Shown piece after piece: positions 36,000 through 44,600 of a stretch of DNA of 64,000 nucleotides. Source of the stretch: Lunatimonas lonarensis (GTDB lineage: Bacteria > Bacteroidota > Bacteroidia > Cytophagales > Cyclobacteriaceae); NCBI RefSeq assembly GCF_000390185.1, contig NZ_AQHR01000085.1:186001-250000 (forward strand), given 5' to 3'. Made by a program: the position numbers and the translations under genes. Positions within the stretch are counted from its first letter, which is position 1; each line of letters starts with the position of its first letter. The notes under the pieces are model-generated. The model had not been told where the DNA came from, ran no database searches, and saw nothing but the letters and a program-made list of their open reading frames with translations.

Positions 36000-37134
36000 A
36001 TTTGATGTATATCCGCTTATAGACGTAACTCCTGTCAAAGCATCGGGGGCTACTCTGTGGGACGAAGCGGGAAACAAATACCTTGACCTTTATGGTGGAC
36101 ATGCCGTCATTTCCATTGGGCATACCCATCCCCACTACGTGAAACGAATCACGGAGCAATTGGACATGATTGCTTTTTATTCCAATTCGGTTAAAATACC
36201 GATTCAAAAGGATTATGCAAGGGAACTTGGAAGAATTTCAGGATATCCGGACTACGAGCTATTTCTTTGTAACTCCGGAGCCGAGGCCAATGAAAACGCC
36301 CTAAAATTGGCGTCTTTTGAAACCGAAAAGGACACCTTCATTGCGTTCAAAGGAGCCTTCCACGGGCGAACGTCCGGTGTAGTGGCCATCACCGATAACC
36401 CAAAAATCGTGGCACCTTTCAACAGCCATCATAAAGTCCATTTTGTAACTTTCGGTGACTTGGAGGCTGTGGAAAAAGCCCTAAAATCCAACACGGTAGC
36501 GGGTATCATCATAGAGGGCATTCAAGGTGTAAATGGCATCCGGGTTCCGGATGGTTCTTTCGTAACCGCGTTGGCCCGGCTGGCCAAGCAACACCACGCA
36601 AAGCTGATTTTGGACGAAGTACAATCCGGGTTTGGACGAACCGGTAGGTTTTTTGCCCACCAATGGGTAGATGGACTTCGACCGGATGTTATTACAGTGG
36701 CCAAAGGAATGGGCAACGGATTCCCCATCGGGGGCGTGTTGATCCATCCTGATATCAAATCTTCCTATGGACTGTTGGGAACCACTTTCGGGGGGAACCA
36801 CTTGGCCTGTGCCGCAGGTTTGGCTGTGCTGGAAGTTATTGAAAGCGAACAACTGATGGCCAATGCAGATCAACTTGGCAATTGGCTTATGGAAGCACTT
36901 AAATCCGTAGAAGGTATCACGGAAATACGCGGCAAGGGACTGATGATCGGCATTGATCTGGACAGAGACGCAGGACCAGTAAGAAGTGAGCTTGTCCATA
37001 AACACAGGATTTTCACGGGCAGTTCGGCGGGAAAAAACACAATTAGGCTGCTTCCTCCTTTATCAATTGATCAACAATCGTTACATTTATTCCTCGAAAG
37101 TTTACAATCTGTACTTACCCTAACCGAAGCCTGA
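35992..37134 (+). CDS. argD: Acetylornithine (or succinylornithine) aminotransferase
   Basis: 380 aa class III aminotransferase with PLP Lys238 in ITVAKGMGNGFPIGG and Asp208 in LILDEVQSGFGRTG. LCNSGAEANENALKLA binds the cofactor phosphate. It transfers the amino group from glutamate to N-acylglutamate semialdehyde. The start is set at 35992 because the identical sequence TAG-ACAC-ATGAAACT precedes argH; an upstream in-frame ATG at 35971 would overlap mini-ORF A. Start MKLFDVYPLIDVTPVKASG is typical for this branch. argF' follows after 17 bp. Confidence 0.96.
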   Translation: MKLFDVYPLIDVTPVKASGATLWDEAGNKYLDLYGGHAVISIGHTHPHYVKRITEQLDMIAFYSNSVKIPIQKDYARELGRISGYPDYELFLCNSGAEANENALKLASFETEKDTFIAFKGAFHGRTSGVVAITDNPKIVAPFNSHHKVHFVTFGDLEAVEKALKSNTVAGIIIEGIQGVNGIRVPDGSFVTALARLAKQHHAKLILDEVQSGFGRTGRFFAHQWVDGLRPDVITVAKGMGNGFPIGGVLIHPDIKSSYGLLGTTFGGNHLACAAGLAVLEVIESEQLMANADQLGNWLMEALKSVEGITEIRGKGLMIGIDLDRDAGPVRSELVHKHRIFTGSSAGKNTIRLLPPLSIDQQSLHLFLESLQSVLTLTEA

Positions 37135-37151
37135 CGAAGAAACCCTTAAAG

Positions 37152-38096
37152 ATGAAGCATTTCACTCAATTTGATGATAAAAATATGGCCGCAGCGCTCA
37201 TCGAGCAGGCGCTGGCTTTCAAGAGTAATCCACGAAAATACGCAGACCTGGGACGGGGAAAACGCCTAGGTCTGATCTTTTTGAACCCAAGCCTACGCAC
37301 CCGTGTAAGTACACAGATCGCCGCCTCCAATTTGGGTATCGAAAGCATCGTCCTAAATATGGATAAGGAAAGCTGGGCATTGGAAATGCAGGATGGCGCA
37401 TTGATGAACAAACACACCGTAGAACATATCAAAGACGCTGCTGCTGTGTTGGGAAGTTATTTTGATATGCTGGCCATACGTGCCTTCCCCTCCCTTACCA
37501 ACAAGACGGAGGACTCAGATGACTTTATTCTGAAGCAGTTCATCAAATATGCCAATATTCCTGTAGTGAGTTTGGAAAGTGCTATAAGACACCCCTTACA
37601 GAGTCTTGCCGATATGGTAACGATTCAGGAAAACCTTAGAAACAAACCCCGCCCAAAAGTCGTGCTGACTTGGGCTCCCCATATCAAAGCTATCCCCCAT
37701 GCCGTCGCCAACTCTTTTGCAGAATGGTCCCTTGGCTGCGGATACGACCTTACCATAGCGCACCCCGAGGGCTACGATCTAGATGAACGCTTTACAGCAG
37801 GCGCAACCATCACACATGATCAAGATGAGGCGTTACGTGATGCTGACTTTGTTTATGTGAAAAACTGGAGTGCCTTTCATGAGTACGGCAAAATCATCCA
37901 CGTTGACCAGCCCTGGATACTCACAGAGAAAAAGTTGGAAAAAAGCCCGGAAGCCAAAGTCATGCATTGCCTTCCGGTAAGACGAAACCTAGAGCTATCT
38001 GACGAGATACTGGATAGCCCCCGAAGTCTCGTTCAACAACAGGCCCATAACCGGATTTACGCCGCACAGGCAGTATTGCACCGAATCATTTCATAG
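37152..38096 (+). CDS. argF': N-acylornithine carbamoyltransferase (ArgF', probably succinylornithine type)
   Basis: 314 aa. The carbamoyl-phosphate loop reads NPSLRTR, distinct from the STRT of ordinary ornithine carbamoyltransferase. VVLTWAPHIKAIPHAV, MHCLPVRRN and SFAEW are hallmark motifs of the N-acyl family. Substrate choice in that family depends on one residue before EHI: Glu92 in the Xanthomonas acetyl enzyme, Pro90 in the Bacteroides fragilis succinyl enzyme. Here it is Val90 (MNKHTVEHIK). Published swaps report that replacing the Glu by Pro, Ser or Val gives succinylornithine activity, so succinyl is favoured; this rests on my alignment by eye and on memory. argB follows after 15 bp. 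Confidence 0.93.
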   Translation: MKHFTQFDDKNMAAALIEQALAFKSNPRKYADLGRGKRLGLIFLNPSLRTRVSTQIAASNLGIESIVLNMDKESWALEMQDGALMNKHTVEHIKDAAAVLGSYFDMLAIRAFPSLTNKTEDSDDFILKQFIKYANIPVVSLESAIRHPLQSLADMVTIQENLRNKPRPKVVLTWAPHIKAIPHAVANSFAEWSLGCGYDLTIAHPEGYDLDERFTAGATITHDQDEALRDADFVYVKNWSAFHEYGKIIHVDQPWILTEKKLEKSPEAKVMHCLPVRRNLELSDEILDSPRSLVQQQAHNRIYAAQAVLHRIIS

Positions 38097-38111
38097 CCAC
38101 TATTCACCGAA

Positions 38112-38912
38112 ATGGAAATCAGCGTTATCAAAATAGGTGGCAATGTCATCGATCATCCCGAGAAAGCCTCCGAATTTCTAAGGGCTTTTGCAGCGTTGCC
38201 GGGTTATAAAATACTTATCCACGGTGGGGGAGTACTTGCCTCACGAATCGGCAAATCGCTGGGTATCACACCGCAGATGGTAGATGGCAGGCGAATCACT
38301 GACGCGAAAACACTGGAAGTAGTCACCATGGTGTACGCCGGGCTGATCAATAAACAGCTGGTGGCCCAGTTACAGGCCTTTGGACAAAACGCCATCGGTA
38401 TGACGGGAGCAGATGGAAACGTGGTTCAATCTGTAAAACGTCCCGTTGGCGCCATTGACTATGGGTTTGTCGGAGATGTGGTCGCCGTAAATACCGATCT
38501 TTTGGCGAGTTTAATCAGTCAATCCATAGCACCGGTAATCTGCGCAATCACCCATAATAAACAGGGGCAACTCCTCAACACAAATGCGGATACCATCGCG
38601 TCCACCATCGCAACCGAATTAGCCAAAAGCCACACAGTTAACCTCTTTTTTTGCTTTGACAGGGCGGGCGTACTTATGGACGAAAAAAACGACGAAAGTC
38701 TAATTCCTCTTATCAACGAGGATATTTACGAGGAACTCAAGCGGGATAAGGTCATCCACAGCGGCATGATTCCAAAATTGGAAAATGCCTTTGAGGCACT
38801 GCACAAAGGTGTCAACCATGTATGGATGGGTTTACCCGAAAACCTCCACTTGGCGGTCAAAGGAAAAAACGCCGGAACCACTATCCAAAGCCTAAAATAT
38901 GGTTTATTTTAA
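38112..38912 (+). CDS. argB: N-acylglutamate kinase (acetylglutamate kinase family)
   Basis: 266 aa amino-acid kinase. VIKIGGNVIDHP is the first phosphate loop with the catalytic Lys, ILIHGGGVLASRIGKSLG the second glycine loop, and IGMTGADGNVVQ plus LNTNADTIASTIA complete the ATP and acyl sites. VIHSGMIPKLENAFEALHKG is typical of the C-terminal domain. It phosphorylates N-acylglutamate. There is no N-terminal extra helix, so it is not of the arginine-inhibited hexameric type. That is consistent with feedback acting elsewhere. argE follows after 17 bp. Confidence 0.95.
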   Translation: MEISVIKIGGNVIDHPEKASEFLRAFAALPGYKILIHGGGVLASRIGKSLGITPQMVDGRRITDAKTLEVVTMVYAGLINKQLVAQLQAFGQNAIGMTGADGNVVQSVKRPVGAIDYGFVGDVVAVNTDLLASLISQSIAPVICAITHNKQGQLLNTNADTIASTIATELAKSHTVNLFFCFDRAGVLMDEKNDESLIPLINEDIYEELKRDKVIHSGMIPKLENAFEALHKGVNHVWMGLPENLHLAVKGKNAGTTIQSLKYGLF

Positions 38913-38929
38913 TCCAAACCCGATCCACC

Positions 38930-39991
38930 TTGGACAACCTGAAAGCTGAAGCGATCGAGCTACTCAAGAAGCTGATTGAAACCCCCTCTCTCAGTAGGGA
39001 GGAAGATAAAACGGCCGACTTGATCATTGATTATCTTGACAAAAAAAAGATAGGATGGATTCGTTCCGCCAACAATGTTTGGGCAAAAAACCGGCACTTT
39101 AACCCCTCACTTCCCTCAATCCTTTTAAATTCACACCACGATACGGTAAAACCCAATCAGGGATACACAAAGGATCCATTCGTTGCCGATATTTCGGATG
39201 GAAAACTGTACGGTCTTGGAAGTAACGACGCAGGTGGCTGCCTTGTCAGCTTATTGGCGGCCTTCGTCCATTTTTATCCCATGCAGCTTCCCTTTAACCT
39301 CCTGTTTGCGGCCTCCGCTGAGGAGGAAATTAGTGGTAAGAATGGTATGGAGTCCCTCCTACCCCAGTTGCCACCCCTGGAACTTGCAATCGTAGGCGAA
39401 CCGACCCTTTTGCAAATGGCGGTAGCCGAAAAGGGTTTGGTCGTAATTGACGCAACGGTAAAAGGAAAGGCGGGGCATGCAGCCCGTGAAGAAGGTATCA
39501 ATGCGCTGTATCTGGCACTTGATGATTTGTTGAAAATCAGGGACTACCGATTTAGCCGCGTATCGCCTTACCTGGGCAATACCAAAGTGAGTGCAACCAT
39601 CATACAGGCTGGGTCACAGCACAACGTAGTGCCGGACACCTGTACCTATACACTGGACGTCCGGGTGACCGATGCGTATACCCTGCAAGAAATTGTCGAT
39701 GAGTTGGATGATGCGTTGGTGGCAGAGCTAACCCCTCGATCCATGCGATTGAACCCCTCCCACATTGCCTCCGATCATCGTATATTACAGGTTGCCGATC
39801 AATTGGGCATTTCCAAATATGGAAGCCCCACCCTTTCTGACCAAGCACTGATTCCCTATCCATCAGTGAAAATTGGCCCTGGCGACTCTGCCCGGTCCCA
39901 CACGCCGGATGAGTTTATTTACCTTGAAGAAATCAATCAGGGGATAGACCTGTATACAAATCTTCTAGCTACCTATATGAGTCGCTCCTGA
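38930..39991 (+). CDS. argE: N-acylornithine or N-acylcitrulline deacylase (M20 family, ArgE-like)
   Basis: About 353 aa if it starts at the TTG at 38930 (product LDNLKAEAIELLKKLIETPS, read as Met). The frame is open to an ATG at 38822, but that would overlap argB by 91 bp and gives an alien N-terminus. M20 metallopeptidase motifs: LLNSHHDTVKP (zinc His and Asp), LYGLGSNDAGGC (bridging Asp), AASAEEEISGKNGM (catalytic Glu pair), VGEPT, and the C-terminal PGDSARSHTPDEFI with the last His ligand. In this pathway it removes the acyl group after carbamoylation, so the natural substrate is likely N-acylcitrulline. A 202-bp spacer with the mini-ORF repeats follows. Confidence 0.92.
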   Translation: MDNLKAEAIELLKKLIETPSLSREEDKTADLIIDYLDKKKIGWIRSANNVWAKNRHFNPSLPSILLNSHHDTVKPNQGYTKDPFVADISDGKLYGLGSNDAGGCLVSLLAAFVHFYPMQLPFNLLFAASAEEEISGKNGMESLLPQLPPLELAIVGEPTLLQMAVAEKGLVVIDATVKGKAGHAAREEGINALYLALDDLLKIRDYRFSRVSPYLGNTKVSATIIQAGSQHNVVPDTCTYTLDVRVTDAYTLQEIVDELDDALVAELTPRSMRLNPSHIASDHRILQVADQLGISKYGSPTLSDQALIPYPSVKIGPGDSARSHTPDEFIYLEEINQGIDLYTNLLATYMSRS

Positions 39992-40051
39992 GCAATGAAC
40001 CGTGCACATGGAAATCGGTAAAGGCCAGCTGGCCCAACCTCTGGAAAGGAG

Positions 40052-40089
40052 CCAGTGTTGAGCAATTTGAAACCATTATAGACCCATGA
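40052..40089 (+). repeat. Degenerate third copy of the mini-ORF/arg leader unit
   Basis: The stretch ends ATTATAGACCCATGAAA, against ATTATAGACACATGAAA before argD and argH (one mismatch in 17). Upstream similarity decays. One frame reads KGASVEQFE, alignable to KPGQVLTAE of mini-ORF B, after which a 2-nt deletion breaks the frame. TAG-ACCC-ATG keeps the same stop-start spacing. The ATG at 40086 opens only four codons before a TGA that overlaps the ATG of mini-ORF B. It looks like the relic of a tandem duplication. Confidence 0.55.
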
Positions 40090-40140
40090 AATGCCCATGA
40101 GAAAAGTTCTCACACAGGAGAATGATTATAAATGGGCATT
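40090..40140 (+). promoter_or_regulatory. Nested inverted repeats in the argH leader
   Basis: AATGCCCAT (40090-40098) and ATGGGCATT (40132-40140) form a perfect 9-bp stem. Inside, GAGAA (40099-40103) and TTCTC (40107-40111) form a small hairpin. The structure spans the first part of mini-ORF B, so its ATG at 40097 would be buried in the stem. The argD leader has a similar arrangement: GCCCAA at 35759-35764 with TTGGGC at 35801-35806, enclosing GATTC/GAATC. Confidence 0.45.
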
Positions 40141-40189
40141 CCATCCCGATAAACCGGGACAAGTTCTGACCGCTGAAAAACAATTATAG
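40097..40189 (+). CDS. 30-codon mini-ORF B upstream of argH, homologous to mini-ORF A
   Basis: ATG at 40097, TAG at 40187-40189, 30 sense codons. It begins MRKVLTQENDYKWAF and continues HPDKPGQVLTAEKQL. Ungapped alignment to mini-ORF A gives 12 identities over the last 15 residues. There are also conservative pairs just before them (Arg/Lys, Tyr/Trp, Ser/Ala, Leu/Phe at 12-15), while the first 11 residues differ. The stop is followed by ACAC and the argH ATG at 40194, exactly as before argD. Conservation of length and frame after divergence argues for coding. Role unknown: a coupling peptide, a regulatory leader, or a small stable protein. Confidence 0.55.
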   Translation: MRKVLTQENDYKWAFHPDKPGQVLTAEKQL

Positions 40190-40201
40190 ACACATGAAAC
40201 T
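40140..40201 (+). repeat. 62-bp direct repeat, copy B (5' flank and first codons of argH)
   Basis: 57 of 62 bases match copy A at 35938-35999. The five differences fall as one silent (Gly), three conservative or single-base replacements, and one two-base change (Phe/Ala) in the mini-ORF frame; the non-coding ACAC spacer and start region are unchanged. Confidence 0.9.
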
Positions 40202-41525
40202 TTGGCAGAAAAACACCTCGAGCAAACAGGAAGTTGAACAATTTACCATTGGACGAGATCCTGAATTTGATATACTGTTGGCTCCATTCGACGTATTGGG
40301 TTCTCTCGCCCATGCGCAAATGCTGGAAAGCATCGGGCTACTTACCCGAAGCGAACTGGAGATACTCCAAAAAGGACTTAAAGAAATCTGGATGGAAATC
40401 GAGGCTGGTACCTTTCGGATAGAGGAAGGCGTTGAAGACGTCCACAGTCAGGTGGAATTTTTGCTTACACAGCGCTACGGAGACGTTGGCAAAAAACTGC
40501 ACAGCGGTCGATCCAGAAACGACCAGGTACTCGTTGATCTCAAACTGTATTACCGCCATCGTATCCGTGAAATTGTGCTGCTTACCAAAAAACTGTTCAA
40601 TCAGCTGATCGATTTGGCAGAAAAACACCAACACGATCTCATGCCGGGGTATACCCACACCCAGCTCGCGATGCCTTCCTCATTTGGGCTTTGGTTTAGC
40701 GGATTGGCTGAGTCGCTGGTAGAGGATACAATGCTGCTAAAGGCTGCCTATTCGCTCGCAAACCAAAACCCACTGGGTTCCGCTGCGGGCTACGGGTCTT
40801 CCTTCCCCCTAAATAGATCCCTCACTACCCAGCTACTGGGTTTTGAAGACCTGCACTACAATGTGATCAACGCGCAAAATAGCCGAGGAAAATCGGAAAA
40901 ATTCATCGCCTTTGGGGTGGCAGCACTGGCAGGAACACTTAATCGGCTTTCGGACGATATCATCCAGTTTATGAACCCGCACTTTGGGTTTGTAGTGTTT
41001 CCTGATGAACTGACTACCGGTTCCAGTATCATGCCCCACAAGAAGAACCCCGATGTCTTTGAGTTGCTGCGTGCAAAAACAAATCAGCTACAGTCCAGCC
41101 CTCAAGTAATCCTGATGCAACTGACCAATATGACCACGGGCTATCATCGGGATCTTCAACTTCTCAAAGAAACGGTGTTCCCCGATTTGGAAAAAATCAG
41201 CGAGTGCATAGAAATGACTGTTTTTATGCTTGATAATATCCGGGTGAAAAAAGATATACTCAAAGATCCCTTCTATTCCTACCTATTTAGTGTGGAAGAA
41301 GTCAATAAGCTTGTTTTAGCGGGAATGCCGTTCCGGGATGCCTATAAAAAAATAGGCTTGGACATTGAGGCAGGGGAGTTTAATCCCGCTACGGAAGTAT
41401 TGCATACCCACGAAGGAAGTATAGGAAACCTTTGCCTCGACCAGATCAAAGAAAAAATGAGCCGAGCATTGGAGTCCTTTAGCTTTGGAGAGATAGATAG
41501 TTCACAGACCAACCTGCTAAAATGA
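40194..41525 (+). CDS. argH: Argininosuccinate lyase
   Basis: 443 aa of the fumarase/aspartase superfamily. Conserved regions: EDVHSQVEFLLTQRYG, KLHSGRSRNDQV, MPGYTHTQLAMP (catalytic His) and GSSIMPHKKNPDVFELLRAKTNQL (signature with the catalytic Ser in the flexible loop). It splits argininosuccinate into arginine and fumarate. It is the last gene of the arginine operon. The start at 40194 is preceded by the same TAG-ACAC sequence that precedes argD. Confidence 0.97.
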   Translation: MKLWQKNTSSKQEVEQFTIGRDPEFDILLAPFDVLGSLAHAQMLESIGLLTRSELEILQKGLKEIWMEIEAGTFRIEEGVEDVHSQVEFLLTQRYGDVGKKLHSGRSRNDQVLVDLKLYYRHRIREIVLLTKKLFNQLIDLAEKHQHDLMPGYTHTQLAMPSSFGLWFSGLAESLVEDTMLLKAAYSLANQNPLGSAAGYGSSFPLNRSLTTQLLGFEDLHYNVINAQNSRGKSEKFIAFGVAALAGTLNRLSDDIIQFMNPHFGFVVFPDELTTGSSIMPHKKNPDVFELLRAKTNQLQSSPQVILMQLTNMTTGYHRDLQLLKETVFPDLEKISECIEMTVFMLDNIRVKKDILKDPFYSYLFSVEEVNKLVLAGMPFRDAYKKIGLDIEAGEFNPATEVLHTHEGSIGNLCLDQIKEKMSRALESFSFGEIDSSQTNLLK

Positions 41526-41683
41526 CACGCAGGATGTACTGAGGGGGAGGAAGGACGTTCAAATTGTATATTCAACGTTCAATTGCACCGTTTGATTGAT
41601 CGGGTTTGATGACGAAATTGGTTATATTTACCTGCAGAAGTACATCAATCACCCAAACCCATATCCCCTTGAAGGCATCATCC

Positions 41684-44600
41684 ATGTTCAGGTATTTCCT
41701 CCTTTCGGTTACGATAGGAGTAGTTTCTCAGGCCGTTTTTGGCCAGCAGGCAACGGTTTCAGAGAGCAAAAGAACATTTACTACCTATCCATTTGGAGAT
41801 CCCACGCCCATAGCCGCCTTTGCCTATAAGCCGGACATCTACCCATACTTCCGATTTGAAGGATACAGCGTCCAACCGGTAGATCAGGAGTGGAAAGAGG
41901 TACGCCTTGAAAACGACTACCTCAGCGTGAGCATACTACCCGAGATCGGTGGCCGGGTGTGGGGTGCGCGGGAGAAATCCACAGGATACGATTTTATCTA
42001 CGAAAACGGTGTGGTGAAATTCCGGAACATCGCCATGCGCGGACCTTGGGCCTCAGGGGGCATCGAATTCAATTTCGGCATTATCGGCCATGCCCCGAGT
42101 ACCGCTTCTCCAGTTGATTACGTGTATTTCGAAAACCCGGACGGCAGCGTGACGTGTGTGGTGGGAACTATGGACCTACCCTCACGCACCCAATGGAGGG
42201 TAAAAATCAACCTCCCAAAAGACAAAGCCTACTTCGAAACAGAGGGACTGTGGTATAACCCGGAACCCCTTAGGCAACCTTATTACAACTGGATGACGGC
42301 TGCTGCACATGTAGGCGATGATCAGGAGTTCTTTTATCCGGGTCACATTGCCCTACAGCACAGTGGCAGTCTCATAGATTGGCCCATACAGGATGGTCGA
42401 AATGTGGCCATGTACAGGGAAAACAATTTTGGATCCAGTAAGTCCCACCATATGGCAGGGTCGTTCCAAAACCACTTTGGTGGCTATTTTCATGATAAAG
42501 GAGTCGGATTCGGCCATTTTTCCAATTATGAGGAAATGCCTGGCAAGAAGCTGTGGCTTTGGGCCCTTTCCCGTTCTGGAGGTATCTGGGAAGATCTACT
42601 GACCGATAACGATGGCCAATACATGGAATTTCAGGCCGGCCGTATGCTAAACCAATTTTCTCCCACCCGTCAAGTACCTACTCCACTGACGAAAGCTGGC
42701 TTTACTCCCTATACCCTTGATAAATGGACAGATTATTGGTTTCCGGTAAAACAGACCGGGGGTATCAGTGAAGTTTCTACCGATGGCGTTTTTTTCGTCG
42801 AAAACAAAAACGGACAAGTAGGGATTCGCTTCAATCCCTTCCGTACTATCACTGGAGAGTTGGAGTTTTGGATCGATGGACAAAAGCGGGGATCCCTACC
42901 CTTAAACGCGAAACCCATGGATGTCATTAACCACACCTTAGCAGTGCGGGAGGGAATGAAGCACCTGGAAATCAAGCTGAAGAACAAAACCCTGTATGCT
43001 TGGCAGGAGAAAGATCCCAACAGACTAAGCCGACCCTTCGATGCCGAGCCTGCCCCAAAACTGTCCGAAGCGGATGACTTTTACTACCAAGCAAGGCAGG
43101 AATACAACAGCCGCAATTATAACGGAGCCAAGAAACTGTACGAAAACTGCCTGGAAATAGATCCAGGGCATCAGCGGGCTCGGATCGATCTGTCAGAACT
43201 GGCGTTTCGATTTGCAGACTACGACGTAGCGCTAGCCCACATCGTAAAGGCACTTTCTACAGATTTTTATGATCCCCAAGCCAACTTTGTGGCAGCCAGC
43301 ATATACCGAGAGAAAGATCAGCCCACCGATGCCCTGGAAGCCTATGGATGGGCTGCCCGCTCGATGGAGTTTCGCTCCGGTGCCTATACGGCTATGTCAG
43401 AAATTTATCTACACCAGGATGATCTAGCCAAAGCTGAGACCTATGCAAGAAAAGCATTGGATTACAATCGCTACCAAGTCATGGCGTATCAAGTCTTGGC
43501 AGTGGCTGCCCGCCTGACAGATCGAGCGGAACACGCTTCGAATTGGCTGAACCAACTACTTGAGATTGATCCCCTCAGCCACTTTGCACGCTTCGAGCAG
43601 TACCTGTTGAAACTTCCAGGTACCAGCCTGAGTGCTTTTGACGATGGAATCAAAAACGAATTTCCCTTCCAAACCTACCTGGAAATCGCCTCCATCTACT
43701 TAAAATACGGGCGAAACGAAGACGCAATTGCGGCACTGAAAAGCTCCCCTACCCATGCGCTTGTACACCTGTGGCATTCCTATTTGGAGGGTGAAAGCGG
43801 CGGTTCTCAACTGGACGCCTTCCTCGCCAAACCCATCGACTGGGTATTTCCTTTTCGGAAAGAAACCTTTCGCATGTTGGAATGGGCTGTTAAAGAAAAA
43901 CCCCATTGGAAATCTTCTTACTATCTGGCCCTTAATGGAATGAACTTGGGAAGGGAGTCAAAAAGTAAGCAGTTACTTGTAGAACTTGGAAATGCACCGG
44001 ATGAATACAGCTTTTACCTAAACCGAGCCGCATTGTTGAAGGACTACGCGAATTATTCACCGTTGGATGACCTACAGAAGGCGCTAGAAATGGATCCAGG
44101 TCAATGGCGAAACCACCATCGGCTCGCCCAAACTTATGAACACATGGGAGACCACGGCAAACAACAAGAGATCCTGGAAGCTGCGGTTGCCAAGTTCCCC
44201 GGGAACTATATGCTGGAACTGGACTTGATCAGGTCATGGGCAGCACTGGGAGCCTATGAAAAAGCGATGAAAGGATTATCAACGATTCACGTGCTTCCTT
44301 ACGAAGGAGCCGGAGAAGGACGTAATGTTTTTGAGCAAGTATACCTAAATGCCGCTTTGGAAGACTTACGGGAAAAAAGGTTTCGAGAGGCAAATGCCAA
44401 AGTCACTAAATCACTGGAGTGGCCTGAGAATCTTGGAGTAGGCAAGCCCTTCGAAACGGATGAAACCATTCAAAACTACCTTTTTGCCCTAATTGCGAAA
44501 GCCGCAGGACGGCAAAAAGCTTATCGTAACCGCCTTGAAATGGTGGTTGGACAACCTGAGAGTCAATCCAGAAGGTTACTAAGACCACAATCCGCCTTGG

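Noticed and set aside
38822-38929. ATG start of argE inside argB
   Set aside because: It gives a 91-bp overlap and a basic, unrelated N-terminus; the TTG at 38930 gives a normal M20 start.
40023-40034. Palindrome GGCCAGCTGGCC after argE
   Set aside because: 12 bp is short, it has no T-run and no second instance nearby; kept only as part of the spacer description.
41555-41585. Direct repeats ACGTTCAAATTG and ACGTTCAATTG before the DUF5107 gene
   Set aside because: Low-complexity, AT-rich and near an unclear promoter; too weak to call a regulatory site.
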